A stretch of 64,000 bases of DNA from Atopomonas sediminilitoris (GCF_022601735.1 NZ_JAKUMM010000009.1:1-64000); one strand, 5' to 3'; positions 5,671-16,400 are shown, counted from the stretch's first letter. Numbers and translations are program-made. The notes: generated by a model not told the origin, from the letters alone.

Positions 5671-8591
5671 TTTTTGTTGGCCTCGAACTCATTCACGAAA
5701 CGGGGTTTGATGTTTTCCAGATGCTTCTTGTATGTGGCCTGGATCGTGGTATCCGTCGAGTGCCAGCGTGCCCAGTTACCATTGTGTTTGTTGATGTAGA
5801 ACGCTTTGTACTCCATGCCACCGAGTACCGAAGGGAAGACGATGAAGCGTTTTTTCTTATCTGTGACTTGCTTGTTTCCGCCTTGGCCGCTCATGCCCTT
5901 GTTCTCGAACGCTTCCCAAATGCCCGTCGGTGTGAAATCCGGATGTTGCGAGAAGAATGAGCTATCCCAGCCGTAGTGGGGCGGCTCACCAAAAGCTTCC
6001 ATGCCACCGGTGCCGCATTTTACGTACTGGAGCGATTTGAAATGCGCGGTTTCGTCTCGATACATGCGCTCGATGATCACTGCCATGTCTTTGCCGTACT
6101 TGTCATAGATGATCCGCAGCGCGGTCTTGCCATCCTCCACGGTGTAGTCGGCGCCACTGGATACTAGGGTGTATTTCTTCAACTGGTGGATAAAGGCAAT
6201 GGGATGGAAGTGGTGGACCAACGGTTTGAGTCCGACCAATTTTGCGTCGTCCCAGAAAACCAAATTGTCGATTCGCTCTTGTTCGTGTCTGAGTAATTCC
6301 TGGTTGTCTTTGAGCAGGCTATTCAGGCGCTGCCATTTCGTATCACTGGACTTCGCTTGCCATTCTGTGGGGTGCAAGGCAATCAGTTTGGACCAGCGCT
6401 CGCGTAGGGCCGGATCACGCAAGGCCGCTTTTAGCTCCTTCGAACTTACCTCACCGTTCGCATCACCGTGGCTGTCGATCTCGTTGTACAGCTCTTTAAA
6501 GAACGCTGGCATGTTGTCGCTATCTAGGAAACCGTCAGAGTTGCAGTTCTGCTCTTCGACGATGCGAAAACCATACTTCTTCAGGTCGTACTGAGAGATG
6601 ACTTCCAGACCCGAGGAGGCGTTGGTCGGCTTCTTTACCAAACCTGCGATGCTCTGCCGATTTTCCAGCACGGCCACCTGATACCACTCTTGCCCGTTGC
6701 TGTCCTTGATGATCGGGCTCTTGTCCATCGGCACGACGTGCTCCCGCTTCAGCCTGTAACTATTGGCGGGTAAGGGGCTCGGCTTTGCGTTCAGAATCGA
6801 GCGGTCGGCCAGCTCAGTCCCTGCGGGTAGACGCAGCTGCTTGCGCCCTTCTTCCAACTTGGCTTGGTTTTCTAGAAAGGCCGGCAGCTGAGCATCCCCA
6901 GTAAAAATCTCGACATGCACTTGGTGCTTGCCGGTTCGCCCACCAGCGACAGTCGGTGTTTCGTACAGGCCCATGTAGCCGATCGGATCACCGGCCTTGA
7001 TGGCCGTCTTTAGAGTGGCGACGAAGTCGAAGCGGTTGGGAACAACGCTCTCGCGGTTGACCATTTTTCCTTTACCCGTGTCCTCCACGCAGATCCAGAA
7101 GGTTGACGGTAGGGTGCCTTCTCCCTTTAGTCCACCTTGTCCCGGAACAAAGGTACATTCGGCCATGGGATAGTTCTTTCCGTCTTCCAGCTGAAGCCAG
7201 ATCACCTTTTCGCTATCGAATTCGACAATGCTACCTGGGCATAGAACTTGGTTCGGTGCCACCTGAGGTCCGCCTTTGTCTCCTGATGGCGCGCTGCGCA
7301 CTTTGACGCCGTTTAAGGTGCTGACAGTCGCACGAACCTTGCCTTGCCAGTAGCCTGGGCGGTCACGCTCTGGAGGCAGCACCTCCTGTAGACGCCGCTT
7401 GCCGGCACTGTTTTGGATCGGCTGGCCGTTTTGCAACGATGCGAACCAGACTTCGTCACCCTCCTTCTTTTCTCCGACCTTTCCCTTGGTAATACGGCCC
7501 CGCGAGAACCGATAACTGCCGTCGGTAGTTTCTCGCTCTTCGAGAATCATGAATTCCGTACCACTGGGAATGTTGCCCAGTACTTCACTGCCGAGTTCGC
7601 CCTTAGGCAGGTTTCGCGCCGGCCAGCCGCCGTTGACCACTTTGACCCGTTGCGGTTCTTTTTCCTCTTCAGCCGCATAGTGCTCGTAGGGCAACAGATG
7701 CATGTAGAGGCTATAGAAAACCAGGCTGTTTTGTTTGTCCTTGTTGGCATCAGTCGCCTTGTTCGGTGGAGAGTAGTACTCATGGCGGACTAGGCAGAAT
7801 GAGCTGGAATAACGCAGGTTGGTGCACTGCGCGCTGCCAGTGTAATTCGACTCCAGATAGTCTCTGTTCAGACGATAGGCCACGACCTCGCCATCGGCGA
7901 TACAACGCACGGGCTGTTGACGGACACATTGCGGTGAGCTTGCTTCGCTGAAATGCACGCCGCCATGCCAGAAACCATGGTTTCCCAGTAGGTAATGTCC
8001 GGAGGATTCTTTGCTCAGAAGGCTGAACAGCTCTTCTGCTTCGCTGTATTGCTGACCGCTGGCTTTGCGGATCGGATATTCGAAGTTGAGCGTTGGCCTG
8101 ACCTTCGCCTTGGGTGGTTCAGCCGCTGGTGCTGATGCCGTAGCTGAGGGTATGGCTTGGGCCGTGGTTCGGAACTCCTGCTTTGGCCGTAGGTACTTGT
8201 TGGGCATCGGCCAGTAACCGCTCCCCGCCCCGAAGCGAGCGGATTTTGGCCCTGTTGAGGTCTGCGATCCGAAGAACACTCCCTTAATTCTAGGCTCGGC
8301 GAAAGACTCCACAACGCCTGTGTGACTCATGTCGGTCCAGAGAGCTATATCACCGGGCTGTGCGGCCTCCTGAGAAATAGACTCAAAGTGTGTTGAGTCG
8401 ATATTCAGCTGTGCCGTGGAGCGGTACGGAATGCTGTACCCCGCATCCTTGAGCATTAGATGCAACAAATGTGAACAGTCGACTTCTTTGCGCCCGTCTC
8501 CATCAACATCTGCATTGCCACCGCTGCCATAACCGTATTCGTAGCTTGTATTGGGGTAATTGACGCGTTGTTCGAGTAATCCGGTACTCAT
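5667..8591 (-). CDS. T6SS effector: NlpC/P60-like peptidase, M23-like domain, lysozyme-like C-terminus
   Basis: 974 residues. Residues 1-130 form an NlpC/P60-type cysteine peptidase: Cys39 in VDCSHLL, His90 in SHTGVVE after QPGDIALW, consistent with cleavage of peptide stems or amide bonds in peptidoglycan. After an A/P-rich linker (145-170) comes an M23-like domain related to that of the 871-aa effector: HGGVHF 209-214, ADGEVVAYRL, LYMHL and VHVEIF, with SH3-like insertions and altered zinc motifs. An EF-hand-like loop (DSHGDANGEVSS) lies near residue 710. The C-terminal 200 residues contain IIERMYRDETAHF and TGGMEAFGE, possibly a lysozyme-superfamily domain; this is unproven. It follows vgrG and a Sel1 protein, with no DUF4123 adaptor, so it may bind VgrG directly. 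Confidence 0.85.
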   Translation of the reverse strand: MSTGLLEQRVNYPNTSYEYGYGSGGNADVDGDGRKEVDCSHLLHLMLKDAGYSIPYRSTAQLNIDSTHFESISQEAAQPGDIALWTDMSHTGVVESFAEPRIKGVFFGSQTSTGPKSARFGAGSGYWPMPNKYLRPKQEFRTTAQAIPSATASAPAAEPPKAKVRPTLNFEYPIRKASGQQYSEAEELFSLLSKESSGHYLLGNHGFWHGGVHFSEASSPQCVRQQPVRCIADGEVVAYRLNRDYLESNYTGSAQCTNLRYSSSFCLVRHEYYSPPNKATDANKDKQNSLVFYSLYMHLLPYEHYAAEEEKEPQRVKVVNGGWPARNLPKGELGSEVLGNIPSGTEFMILEERETTDGSYRFSRGRITKGKVGEKKEGDEVWFASLQNGQPIQNSAGKRRLQEVLPPERDRPGYWQGKVRATVSTLNGVKVRSAPSGDKGGPQVAPNQVLCPGSIVEFDSEKVIWLQLEDGKNYPMAECTFVPGQGGLKGEGTLPSTFWICVEDTGKGKMVNRESVVPNRFDFVATLKTAIKAGDPIGYMGLYETPTVAGGRTGKHQVHVEIFTGDAQLPAFLENQAKLEEGRKQLRLPAGTELADRSILNAKPSPLPANSYRLKREHVVPMDKSPIIKDSNGQEWYQVAVLENRQSIAGLVKKPTNASSGLEVISQYDLKKYGFRIVEEQNCNSDGFLDSDNMPAFFKELYNEIDSHGDANGEVSSKELKAALRDPALRERWSKLIALHPTEWQAKSSDTKWQRLNSLLKDNQELLRHEQERIDNLVFWDDAKLVGLKPLVHHFHPIAFIHQLKKYTLVSSGADYTVEDGKTALRIIYDKYGKDMAVIIERMYRDETAHFKSLQYVKCGTGGMEAFGEPPHYGWDSSFFSQHPDFTPTGIWEAFENKGMSGQGGNKQVTDKKKRFIVFPSVLGGMEYKAFYINKHNGNWARWHSTDTTIQATYKKHLENIKPRFVNEFEANKK

Positions 8592-8606
8592 GCTGGAATC
8601 CCTGAA

Positions 8607-9620
8607 TTAAAGGCAATGAATGTTGTTAGGCTCGACGCCAGCGGCTCTTAGAGCCTCAATGGATGGCTGCAGGCCATGGACTCCCATGGCCTTTGCTTCC
8701 TGATAACAGGCAAGGGCACGCTGAGCGTCGCGCTCGACGATTTTTCCGGCTGCGTAGGCGCTGCCCAGCTCCACCAATGCAGCGGATGCCCCCAATCGGG
8801 CCGAGCTTCGGAGGGCTTCCATAGACTTTTCCGGATTCAGGCATAGGCGGGGGGCACTATATTCGCCTTCGTCGCAGTAGAAGCTGGCTAGGGTGAGGGC
8901 GGCATCGGGGTCACTGTGCGATGCGGTTTCCAGCAGTGATTGGATAAGCGTGTTGTGCAGGCGTGGTGCCTGACCTGAGAGGCTGATTCCTGCCGCGAGA
9001 TAGGCGGCCTTGGCCGACCCTAGATTGGCACCATACAGATAACTGTCTAACGCCGAGGCATAGAGAGCAACGAGGGAGTTGGAGGGTGTTTCGACAGCTA
9101 GACGGTCATAAAGGTTACCCCGCTTTACAGCGACGGCCGCCGGGTCGTTGGTATTATCGGTAGGCAATTGTTGACCCAGCGACCAGTCCTCAATTTTTTT
9201 AAGCTCCCAGCAGTTTGTCCGCTCGAATAACAAAATGATTAGAAACTCTCCTTTGTTGTCACGTAGCGTTATTCGATCAGGAGAATTCACTTCTACGTTC
9301 AGTTCATTGCTCTTTTGCAGGGCGAGCAATCGCTCCACCTCGCGAGTTGGATCCGATGCTTTGTTGCTGGTGACGCTTGCTTGATCGCCCTGTACAACGA
9401 CTCGTTGCAGCGTCAGTGGCTTTTGTATGTATGCCTGACGAGTCTTAGTGTTTTGTATGAATGATTTGGTGAAATCATCAAAGTGCTCAGCGGGGCAAGA
9501 AGTTGCCCAGGCGTCGTTTATCAGCCCATTGGTAAAGAAGGCTGCCGCTAGGATCGCTGGCGCTGCACGACGTAGAAGTCGGGCTCGAGTAGGAAGGGGC
9601 ATGGAGCAATGTCTCGTCAT
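8607..9620 (-). CDS. Exported Sel1-like repeat protein linked to vgrG
   Basis: 337 residues, ATG overlapping the vgrG stop (ATGA). A basic N-terminus (RARLLRRAAP) and hydrophobic stretch ending NDAWATSC suggest Sec export with cleavage after AWA; Met7 is an alternative start. The middle contains a probable beta domain (residues about 60-150). The C-terminal half is helical and carries Sel1-like repeats, the clearest being ALVELGSAYAAGK followed by DAQRALACYQEA. Sel1 proteins bind other proteins. Sitting between vgrG and the peptidoglycan effector and being exported, it could be a second immunity factor or a periplasmic partner; a cytoplasmic loading role is unlikely if the signal peptide is real. 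Confidence 0.72.
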   Translation of the reverse strand: MTRHCSMPLPTRARLLRRAAPAILAAAFFTNGLINDAWATSCPAEHFDDFTKSFIQNTKTRQAYIQKPLTLQRVVVQGDQASVTSNKASDPTREVERLLALQKSNELNVEVNSPDRITLRDNKGEFLIILLFERTNCWELKKIEDWSLGQQLPTDNTNDPAAVAVKRGNLYDRLAVETPSNSLVALYASALDSYLYGANLGSAKAAYLAAGISLSGQAPRLHNTLIQSLLETASHSDPDAALTLASFYCDEGEYSAPRLCLNPEKSMEALRSSARLGASAALVELGSAYAAGKIVERDAQRALACYQEAKAMGVHGLQPSIEALRAAGVEPNNIHCL

Positions 9621-11674
9621 TCAGAAAATAGGAAAAATGCTTGCGGTTGCTTTTCTGTCTTCAGCAGTGAATTCAGCTGCGCCTGCTCCAACACATCCCC
9701 ACCGATATCACTATCCGCCATGCCCGGTAGCACTGGCGGTTTAATGGCGATGCCGCTGCCTTTGCCGGGGCTGCCGCCTTCGTTGAGGCGGGCGATTGGG
9801 CCGACTAGGGTGATGCCGCCGGGGTCGAGTTTGATAAAACTGCCGCCGGCGCTGATGGTCAGTTCGGTGCCGGCTTCGATGACCATTTTTTGCCCCGCTT
9901 TAAGGTGGATTTCGCGGCCAGCTTTGGTGAGCTGGCCGGTGCCGAGCTGGATGTGTTGTTCTTGCGCGATGGTCAGGTGGTCGTCGGGTTTGATTTCGAC
10001 TTTGCGGTCTTTGACTACCGTGTGGTGTTCTTCGAGGCGCAGTTCGGTGTGGCTGTTGGCCTCCACCGTGTCGTGCCGCTCGTTGCCGATGCGGATGCGC
10101 TGGTCGTGTTCGATGTTTTCGTCCCAGTCGCGCTGGGCGTGCAGGTAGATCTGCTCTTGGCCTTTTTTGTCTTCGATGCGCAGTTCGTTGTAGCCCCCGC
10201 CGCCGGGGCTGGAGAGGGTTTTGAACACGCTGCGGGTTTTATTCGCCGGCAGGTCGTAGGGCACCAGATGTTCTTTATGGAACAGGCAGCCAGTCACCAG
10301 CGGCTGGTCTGGGTCGCCTTCTAAGAAAGTAACCAGCACCTCCATGCCGATACGCGGGATGGCGATGCCGCCGTAGCGGTCGCCGGCCCAGTTACTCGCT
10401 ACGCGCAGCCAGCAGCTGGTGTGTTCGTTGGCTTGGCCTTCGCGGTCCCAGTGGAATTGCACTTTGATGCGCCCGTATTCGTCACAGTGGATTTCCTCCC
10501 CTTGCGGGCCGGTGACCACGGCCGTTTGGCTGCCGAGCACTTGTGGTTTGCGGTGCACAAACGGCGGGCGGTACGGCACTTGCCACGGGGTGACGAGGAA
10601 GTGGTTACGGTAGCCTTGTTCGAAGTCTTCAGCGCTTTCTAGGCCCTCACCCTCAAAGTTAAGGATGTCGGCGTTTTCTTCCAGCACTTGCGGTTGTTTG
10701 CCGTGATGCAGCACTTCGGTGAGTAGCCAGAGGTCATTCCACTCTTTTCGCGGGTGGTCGCTGATTTCCAGCAGGTGGCCGGTGACTAAGCGCGGCTGGT
10801 CGCTATCGCCCTGGCCTTGTTGGTAGTCGGCGCGGTGGCGTTCTTGAATGCGTTGGCTTAGGTGTTTGCCGCGCGGGCGCTCGGTGAAGGCGCCGGGGTA
10901 GTCGTAGTCTTCTAGATCCGGTTCGCGGCGTTCATCGTTTGGCGTAAAGGCCGCCTCCATGAGCAGGCGCGGTTTTTCGAAGTCGTAATCGCGCCGGGTC
11001 ACGCGGCGGGTGCGGCTGGCGACGCGCACGGCAAAATGTTTGATCACCGGCTCGTCGGCGGTCATGCCGCTATCGGGTAAATACACCGTGGGCCGGCCGA
11101 GTTTGCGGAAGCTGGTTTGGTCGTCGCCAAACACCAGCACATGGCCGGCTTGGCTGTGCTCGAAGTGGTAGTGGATGCCCTCTTCTTCGCACAGGCGCTG
11201 GATAAAGTGCAGGTCGCTTTCGTCGTACTGCACGCAGTAATCGCGCTTGGGGTACACCGTGGGGCCGAGCTGGAGCTGGTAACCGCCTTGGACGATGCCG
11301 TGCTCTTCCAGCACAGTAGCGATAATGTCGGCCACGGTTAAGTGCTGAAAAATCCGCTGGTTATGGCGCAGCGCTAAGTAGCTCAGTTGCGGCTGCAAGG
11401 TGACGTGATAGCGGGTGAGCCGATGGCCCGACTCTCCCTGCGCGACCCGCTGGATCACGCCATGCACACCCTGCCCTTGCGGGGTATAGGCGAGAAAGGC
11501 ACGGCGGTGCAGCAGCGACTCTAAATCCAGATCAGGCTGCTCGCTGACTAAGGTGATGTCGAAGCGGTACGGCTGATTGAGCGCTTCGCGGCCCTCGAAG
11601 GCGAGCACTTGCAGGTCGTGCTCCAGCCCGTCGATGGCGAGGGTGAAATGCGCAGTATTGGCCGGGTTGAACAT
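9617..11674 (-). CDS. vgrG: VgrG spike protein (TssI), intact
   Basis: 685 residues, starting MFNPANTAHF with SD GGAAGGAAACGCC. The frame stays open 32 codons upstream, into the kinase gene, but the start shown matches the other VgrGs. The first 350 residues are the gp27-like base (ESDLHFIQRLCEEEGIHYHF). From about 355 the gp5-like OB domain follows (HCDEYGRIKVQFHWDREG; RIGMEVLVTFLEGDPDQP), then the beta-helical needle with KVEIKPDDHL-type repeats. The C-terminal extension after GSPGKGSG (ending KQPQAFFLFSE) has no cysteines, unlike the two VgrGs paired with DUF4123 adaptors. It tops the Hcp tube and probably carries the 974-aa effector. It directly follows stk. Confidence 0.97.
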   Translation of the reverse strand: MFNPANTAHFTLAIDGLEHDLQVLAFEGREALNQPYRFDITLVSEQPDLDLESLLHRRAFLAYTPQGQGVHGVIQRVAQGESGHRLTRYHVTLQPQLSYLALRHNQRIFQHLTVADIIATVLEEHGIVQGGYQLQLGPTVYPKRDYCVQYDESDLHFIQRLCEEEGIHYHFEHSQAGHVLVFGDDQTSFRKLGRPTVYLPDSGMTADEPVIKHFAVRVASRTRRVTRRDYDFEKPRLLMEAAFTPNDERREPDLEDYDYPGAFTERPRGKHLSQRIQERHRADYQQGQGDSDQPRLVTGHLLEISDHPRKEWNDLWLLTEVLHHGKQPQVLEENADILNFEGEGLESAEDFEQGYRNHFLVTPWQVPYRPPFVHRKPQVLGSQTAVVTGPQGEEIHCDEYGRIKVQFHWDREGQANEHTSCWLRVASNWAGDRYGGIAIPRIGMEVLVTFLEGDPDQPLVTGCLFHKEHLVPYDLPANKTRSVFKTLSSPGGGGYNELRIEDKKGQEQIYLHAQRDWDENIEHDQRIRIGNERHDTVEANSHTELRLEEHHTVVKDRKVEIKPDDHLTIAQEQHIQLGTGQLTKAGREIHLKAGQKMVIEAGTELTISAGGSFIKLDPGGITLVGPIARLNEGGSPGKGSGIAIKPPVLPGMADSDIGGDVLEQAQLNSLLKTEKQPQAFFLFSE

Positions 11675-11709
11675 GGCGTTTCCTTCCGTGGTATTTCTGG
11701 GTGGTATCC

Positions 11710-12714
11710 CTAAGCGCGCCGACCGAACCAACGCGTTCGCCAACGACTCGGTACAGCAATCTCTTCGCACAAGCTTTGTAGCAGCTCGGCGAGGCTGATT
11801 CGTTTAAGCGGGTCAAACTCCAGCGCTTGCGCCAGCATCGGCCAACGGACTTCTGGCCATTGCGCAGCTGGCTCGAGCACTAAGCCCGTCTGCACCGCTT
11901 GCTTGGCGCTTAAACGGCGAAACGGGTGTTGTCCGCTGGCTAGCTCATACAGCACGCAGGCCAGCGCGTAGACATCAGCAGCGGCGGTTAACTCGCCACC
12001 ATCGAGCAACTCAGGCGCGGCGTAACGCGGCGTCCACGCGGCAAAGCGGCTGCGCGCCAGCCGTGGCAAGCCGGGTAAGCGGCTTTCTTCAGCTTGGCCT
12101 AAACCAAAATCGAACAAGGTGATGGCGTCATCGCCGAGCATCAGGTTGCTGGGTTTGATATCGCCATGCAGTACGCCGTGTTCGTGGGCATAGCTCAACG
12201 CTTGGCACAGCTGCTGACCGATCTCTTGCACCTGCAGCCACGGCAAGCCTTGCTGATTACTCAACAATTGGTCGAGGGTAATCCCCTTAAGTAGATCCAA
12301 AACGATAAACGCGCGACCACAGTCGGCATCCACTTCGAAGCTGTGCAGGCGCACGATATTGGGGTGGCGTAAGCGGGCGGTTAAAGCAAACTCGCTGTAC
12401 AGCAAGGCATTGGCGTCTGGGTATTCACAAAAATCCTCGCTGAGCACCTTTACCGCCACCACAGGATCGGGGTCGCCAAACTGTTCGCGCAACAAGTCAC
12501 GACAGCGGTACACCGCCCCCATGCCGCCGACGCCAAGCAGGCGCTCGATTTTATAACGCCCGCACAACACCTCCGGCAGCGCATTGCCCGCCAACTGCTT
12601 TTGCCGCGCTTGCAACGAACCGGAGCGGGCATTGGCGGCAAACTCGGCAAAAGCATCGTCACGCTCGGGCGCATCGATGGCGGCGATGCGTAAGTCTTCC
12701 AGCGCTGCACTCAT
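11710..12714 (-). CDS. stk1: T6SS serine/threonine kinase (Stk1-like)
   Basis: 334 residues with a full Hanks-type kinase domain at about 50-310. Visible motifs are the glycine loop LLGVGGMGAVYR, VAVK lysine, HGDIKPSNLML catalytic loop, DFG (FDFGLG) and APE (YAAPELL). The HRD arginine is glycine (HGD), a non-RD form. There is no transmembrane segment, unlike PpkA of HSI-I, so it is probably cytoplasmic. It overlaps the phosphatase gene by four bases. In HSI-II-type clusters such a kinase, the PP2C phosphatase and the FHA protein form a phosphorylation switch for assembly. The substrate is not visible; the FHA protein at 19709-20896 is the natural candidate. Confidence 0.93.
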   Translation of the reverse strand: MSAALEDLRIAAIDAPERDDAFAEFAANARSGSLQARQKQLAGNALPEVLCGRYKIERLLGVGGMGAVYRCRDLLREQFGDPDPVVAVKVLSEDFCEYPDANALLYSEFALTARLRHPNIVRLHSFEVDADCGRAFIVLDLLKGITLDQLLSNQQGLPWLQVQEIGQQLCQALSYAHEHGVLHGDIKPSNLMLGDDAITLFDFGLGQAEESRLPGLPRLARSRFAAWTPRYAAPELLDGGELTAAADVYALACVLYELASGQHPFRRLSAKQAVQTGLVLEPAAQWPEVRWPMLAQALEFDPLKRISLAELLQSLCEEIAVPSRWRTRWFGRRA

Positions 12715-13469
12715 GGGCGACCTCCGTAGTGCAGCACCACGGCGCTCAAATTGTCGCGCGCGGGGCCGCTGAGCACCTGTGCGAACAGGCGCTCCAACGC
12801 TTGTTCAGGGTTGGGCGAGGCCAGCGCATGACATAACTGACTGGGGCTTAAGTATTGATACAAACCATCACTGCACAGCAGGTACGCATCCCCCGGCAGG
12901 GCTTCTAACTCAAGCATCTCCAGCTTCAGCTCGCTGGCCGCACCGATGGCTTGAGTCAGTGCTTGCGCCTGCGGATGTTTAGCCGCGGTTGTAGCATCCA
13001 CTTGCTGCTGCTCGATCAGCTCGCGCGCCAAGCAATGGTCACGGCTGAGTTGATACAACTGGCGGTTACGCAGCAAATAACACCGACTATCCCCCGCCCA
13101 CAAACAGCTGAGTTGCTGCCCGTCGGCCAACAGGGCGACGACGGTGCTGCCCATCACAGGGTCGAGACTGCGGTCGGCCAATAGGGTCAGCTCGTCACTA
13201 AAGCGACGATTTAACCAATGCAAACATTGCTGCGCATGGCGGGTACGTTCGGCCAAGCTCAAGTCCGCATAGGGTAGCTCCGTCAAGCTTTCGGCAATCA
13301 AACGGCTGGCCAACGCGCCGTCGCGATGGCCACCCATACCGTCGGCCACCAGCCACAAGCCGCGCTCGGCCAAGTTGACGAAGCTGTCTTCGTTACGCGC
13401 CCGCACCTTGCCGATGTCGCTGCGCGCGGCACTACGCCAGCGCGCGGCAACAGGTTGCAGCATGCCCAT
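12711..13469 (-). CDS. stp1: T6SS PP2C-type protein phosphatase (Stp1-like)
   Basis: 252 residues, the normal length for bacterial PP2C. The metal-binding motifs are in order: RNEDSF, ADGMGGHRDG, an SDG motif (LLCSDGLYQYL) and the C-terminal DNLSAVVLHYG. It would remove phosphate placed by the adjacent kinase. The ATG overlaps the tssM stop by one base and its own stop overlaps the kinase start, so all three are co-translated. A second ATG two codons in (MLQPV) is possible. Confidence 0.94.
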   Translation of the reverse strand: MGMLQPVAARWRSAARSDIGKVRARNEDSFVNLAERGLWLVADGMGGHRDGALASRLIAESLTELPYADLSLAERTRHAQQCLHWLNRRFSDELTLLADRSLDPVMGSTVVALLADGQQLSCLWAGDSRCYLLRNRQLYQLSRDHCLARELIEQQQVDATTAAKHPQAQALTQAIGAASELKLEMLELEALPGDAYLLCSDGLYQYLSPSQLCHALASPNPEQALERLFAQVLSGPARDNLSAVVLHYGGRP

Positions 13470-16400
13470 CAGAGCTGCGCCGGCAGTTGGAATTGACGCA
13501 ACTGCGCCAAGTCAAACGGGTTTGGCGAGCGCTGGCTGTGCAGCAGGTAGTTAGCGCGCAGGCCGCCCAAATCGGCCTTGACCATCAACACATCGCGGCC
13601 GCTAAAGTGGTCGACATTCAGCGTGTCGAGCAAGCGGAACAGCGACCACACGCCGTTGTTTTGCTCTTGCGCCACGCGGCGACCGCTTAAGTCTTCCAAC
13701 GTTAGGCTGACGCGCGCTTCACCGGCCTGCGCAGGCCAGCGGAAGGCGTGCTGCACAATCGGCCCGTGGCGGTATTCCAGCTGCTGATCGGCCATGCGGA
13801 AGTCGGCGCGGCCCACGGTGGGGTCGAGCGAATACGGCTCGAGCTTGAACAGAATCTGCGGCTCGGTGGGGTTCTCGGCAAAGAAGCTACGCTGAATCAC
13901 CTGCGTGCGGTTGAGCTGGGCGAGGAAATCGCGCGATACCGGCAGCACCATGTCATCCACACGGCGCAGCTTGTAGCGGCCGTGGTCGAGGCTGACGAAG
14001 GCTTTCAGGTAGTCCTCATAGAAGCGCTGGGCTACGCCCTGCTCTTTGAAGAACTCGCGGAAATCCGCCAGCGCCACTTCGCTGTCGCTGTGCGCGGCAA
14101 ACGGATAGCGCTTATCCAACGCGCTGGCGTAGAAGCTGTACAACTCATCTTGATAGCGACGATTGAGGTAGCCGTAGGACTGCTTGAGCAGCAGGTTCCA
14201 GCTTTCCCGCGCGGTGAGGCTAAACCAGTTGCCCACCGGCTGCGGCAAGCGCCCCGCGTTATAGCGCAGTTGGCCAATAGCACCGCTCTGCCCGCGCATG
14301 CGCGCTTTGGCCAGATCGAAGGCGGTTTGCCCCGGATTGCTGGCGTGCGCCACGCTAAACAACAGCTGTTGCAGGCTGTTCAGCGACTGCATGGCCTGCG
14401 CCAGATCGGCGGTGGGGCCGGCGTTGTCGTCCAGCAACTGGTGCAGCGGGGCGAAGCGCTGCTCGACACTCTGGCGCGCCGTGGCGGGCAAATCGGCCAG
14501 CGACTTCTGCGCTTTCTTCGCTGCTTGCGCGGCCAGCTTGCCGAGCTTTTTGTTTTTCGCCAGTTGGCCGGCGGCGTCTAGGTCGGCCTCACCAGCGGCA
14601 TCGGTTAAACCTTTGAACTGGGTGTGCTCACGCACCAACTTAAGCGCAGCCAGAATCGGCGAATCAGCAGCAGTCAGCTGTGACAGCAAGGTCGCGCCCT
14701 GCTCGGCTTCGAGCACTGGCAGCAATTCAAGGCGATTAACCGCATCGCTCCAATGACTGGCGTAATCGCGGAAGTACAGCGCCTCGACCTCGGCCATTAA
14801 GCGGCGCATGTCCATCACGCTGAGTTCTTTGTCATCACCCAGCACCCAGTTGTCGCGCAGAATGTCGCGCAGCAGCTGGCCGCCTTGGCTGATAAACACC
14901 TGCTTGTAACCGCGTTGGGTGTACAGGCCCGGAATGCGGTAATCGCCACCGCGAAAGCCCGTGGCCACTTGGTCGAAGCTCAGCGGCGCCATCTCTTTAG
15001 AACGCGCGCGCAGTTCGCGGTACACCACGTTAGCCAGCGACTCGCTGCGCAAAATGGCGCGGGCCTCGGCCACTAGGGCGTTATCCAACGGATACGGCGC
15101 AAACGATTCACTCAGCAAACGCTCGAAGTGGCCATTCAAGCCGCTCTGCACAGCGTTATCGCCGGGGTAGCGCTGCGACCAATCGGCGGCCAACCATTCC
15201 TTAAGGAAGTCGGCATCCAGACGCTCGTGCATGTTGAGCATCAAGTAAGCACGCAGGCTGTTGAGCAAGGTTTCGCGGTCTTGGCGATTGGCACGCACTT
15301 GGCCTTCCAGCTGCGCAGCCACTTGCGGCAGCAGTTGGCTGGCGAGCACGTGGCGATAGTGCTGGTGCAGCTCAGGGTTTACTTGCTCGCCTTGATACAG
15401 ACCGGCGCGACGCCACAGGGCTTCATCGGCGCTACGGGGGAACTCCAGACTTGCCGCGTAGGCTTTGTCCAGCAACGGCAGACGCGCTTCGGCGTCCTCC
15501 AGCCCTTGCTGCGCGCCCAGCATGTCGCGCAGCTCCAGCCAATACGCCTCAAGGTTTTGCAGGCGGGTGTGGTTCTGGTTAAAGCCCAGCGCCCACAGCG
15601 CAGCCATGGCGCTCACACCAACAATCGCCGCCGCATACAGGGCGCGCTGGCCCCAGCTGATGCGGTTCACTTCGCGCTTATCCAGCGTGGCTAAATCGGC
15701 CTCGGGGAAGATCACTTCGGTGAGCAGCTGCTTAATAAAGCGCGCGCGGCCGCTTTGGTAGGTGGGCAGCAAACCCCGGTCGAGGCCCAAGTTGCGGCCG
15801 ATGCTGGCGGTTTGTGCGTCCATGCCGCTGGCCACGCTCGGCGCACTGGTTAAGTAGAAGCCGCGCAGCTTACTGGCCCGCTGGTAACGGTTGCCTGAGA
15901 ACGCCAGCTCGACAAACAAGCACAGCGGCTCGCCCAATTGGCCAAGCTGATGCGGGAAGTCGAGAATGCGCCCACGGCGCTGCTGATCGCGCTCTTGGTG
16001 CACGCGCATGATCACTTGGCTGTTTAGGCGGCGCAGCAGCTCTTCAAACTCTTGGCGCACGGTTTGCGCATCGGCGCCGTTTTGCTCAACACGGAAACTC
16101 GTCCCCAGCACTTGGTCACTTTCTTCGCGCGACAGCTGATCGAAGAACTCATCAAAACCGCTCAACTGATCGCTTTTGCTCAGCACCAGATACACCGGCA
16201 CTTCGGCCCCCAAGCGCTCGTGCACTTCGTGTAGACGCTGACGGGTCTGGCGAGCGAGATTTTCCAACGCCAACTCACTGTGGCTGAGCAGGCTCTCCAC
16301 CGGCAGCACCACCAGCACGCCATTCAGCGGCCGCGCGCGGCGCTTGCGCAGCAGGCCCAGCAGGCCCTGCCAGGCGGATTTATCCACCGCACTTTCTTCA

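Noticed and set aside
11675..11770. A 32-codon N-terminal extension of VgrG
   Set aside because: It runs into the kinase gene; the other intact VgrGs begin at the MF(N/D)xAN start, and a strong SD sits before it.
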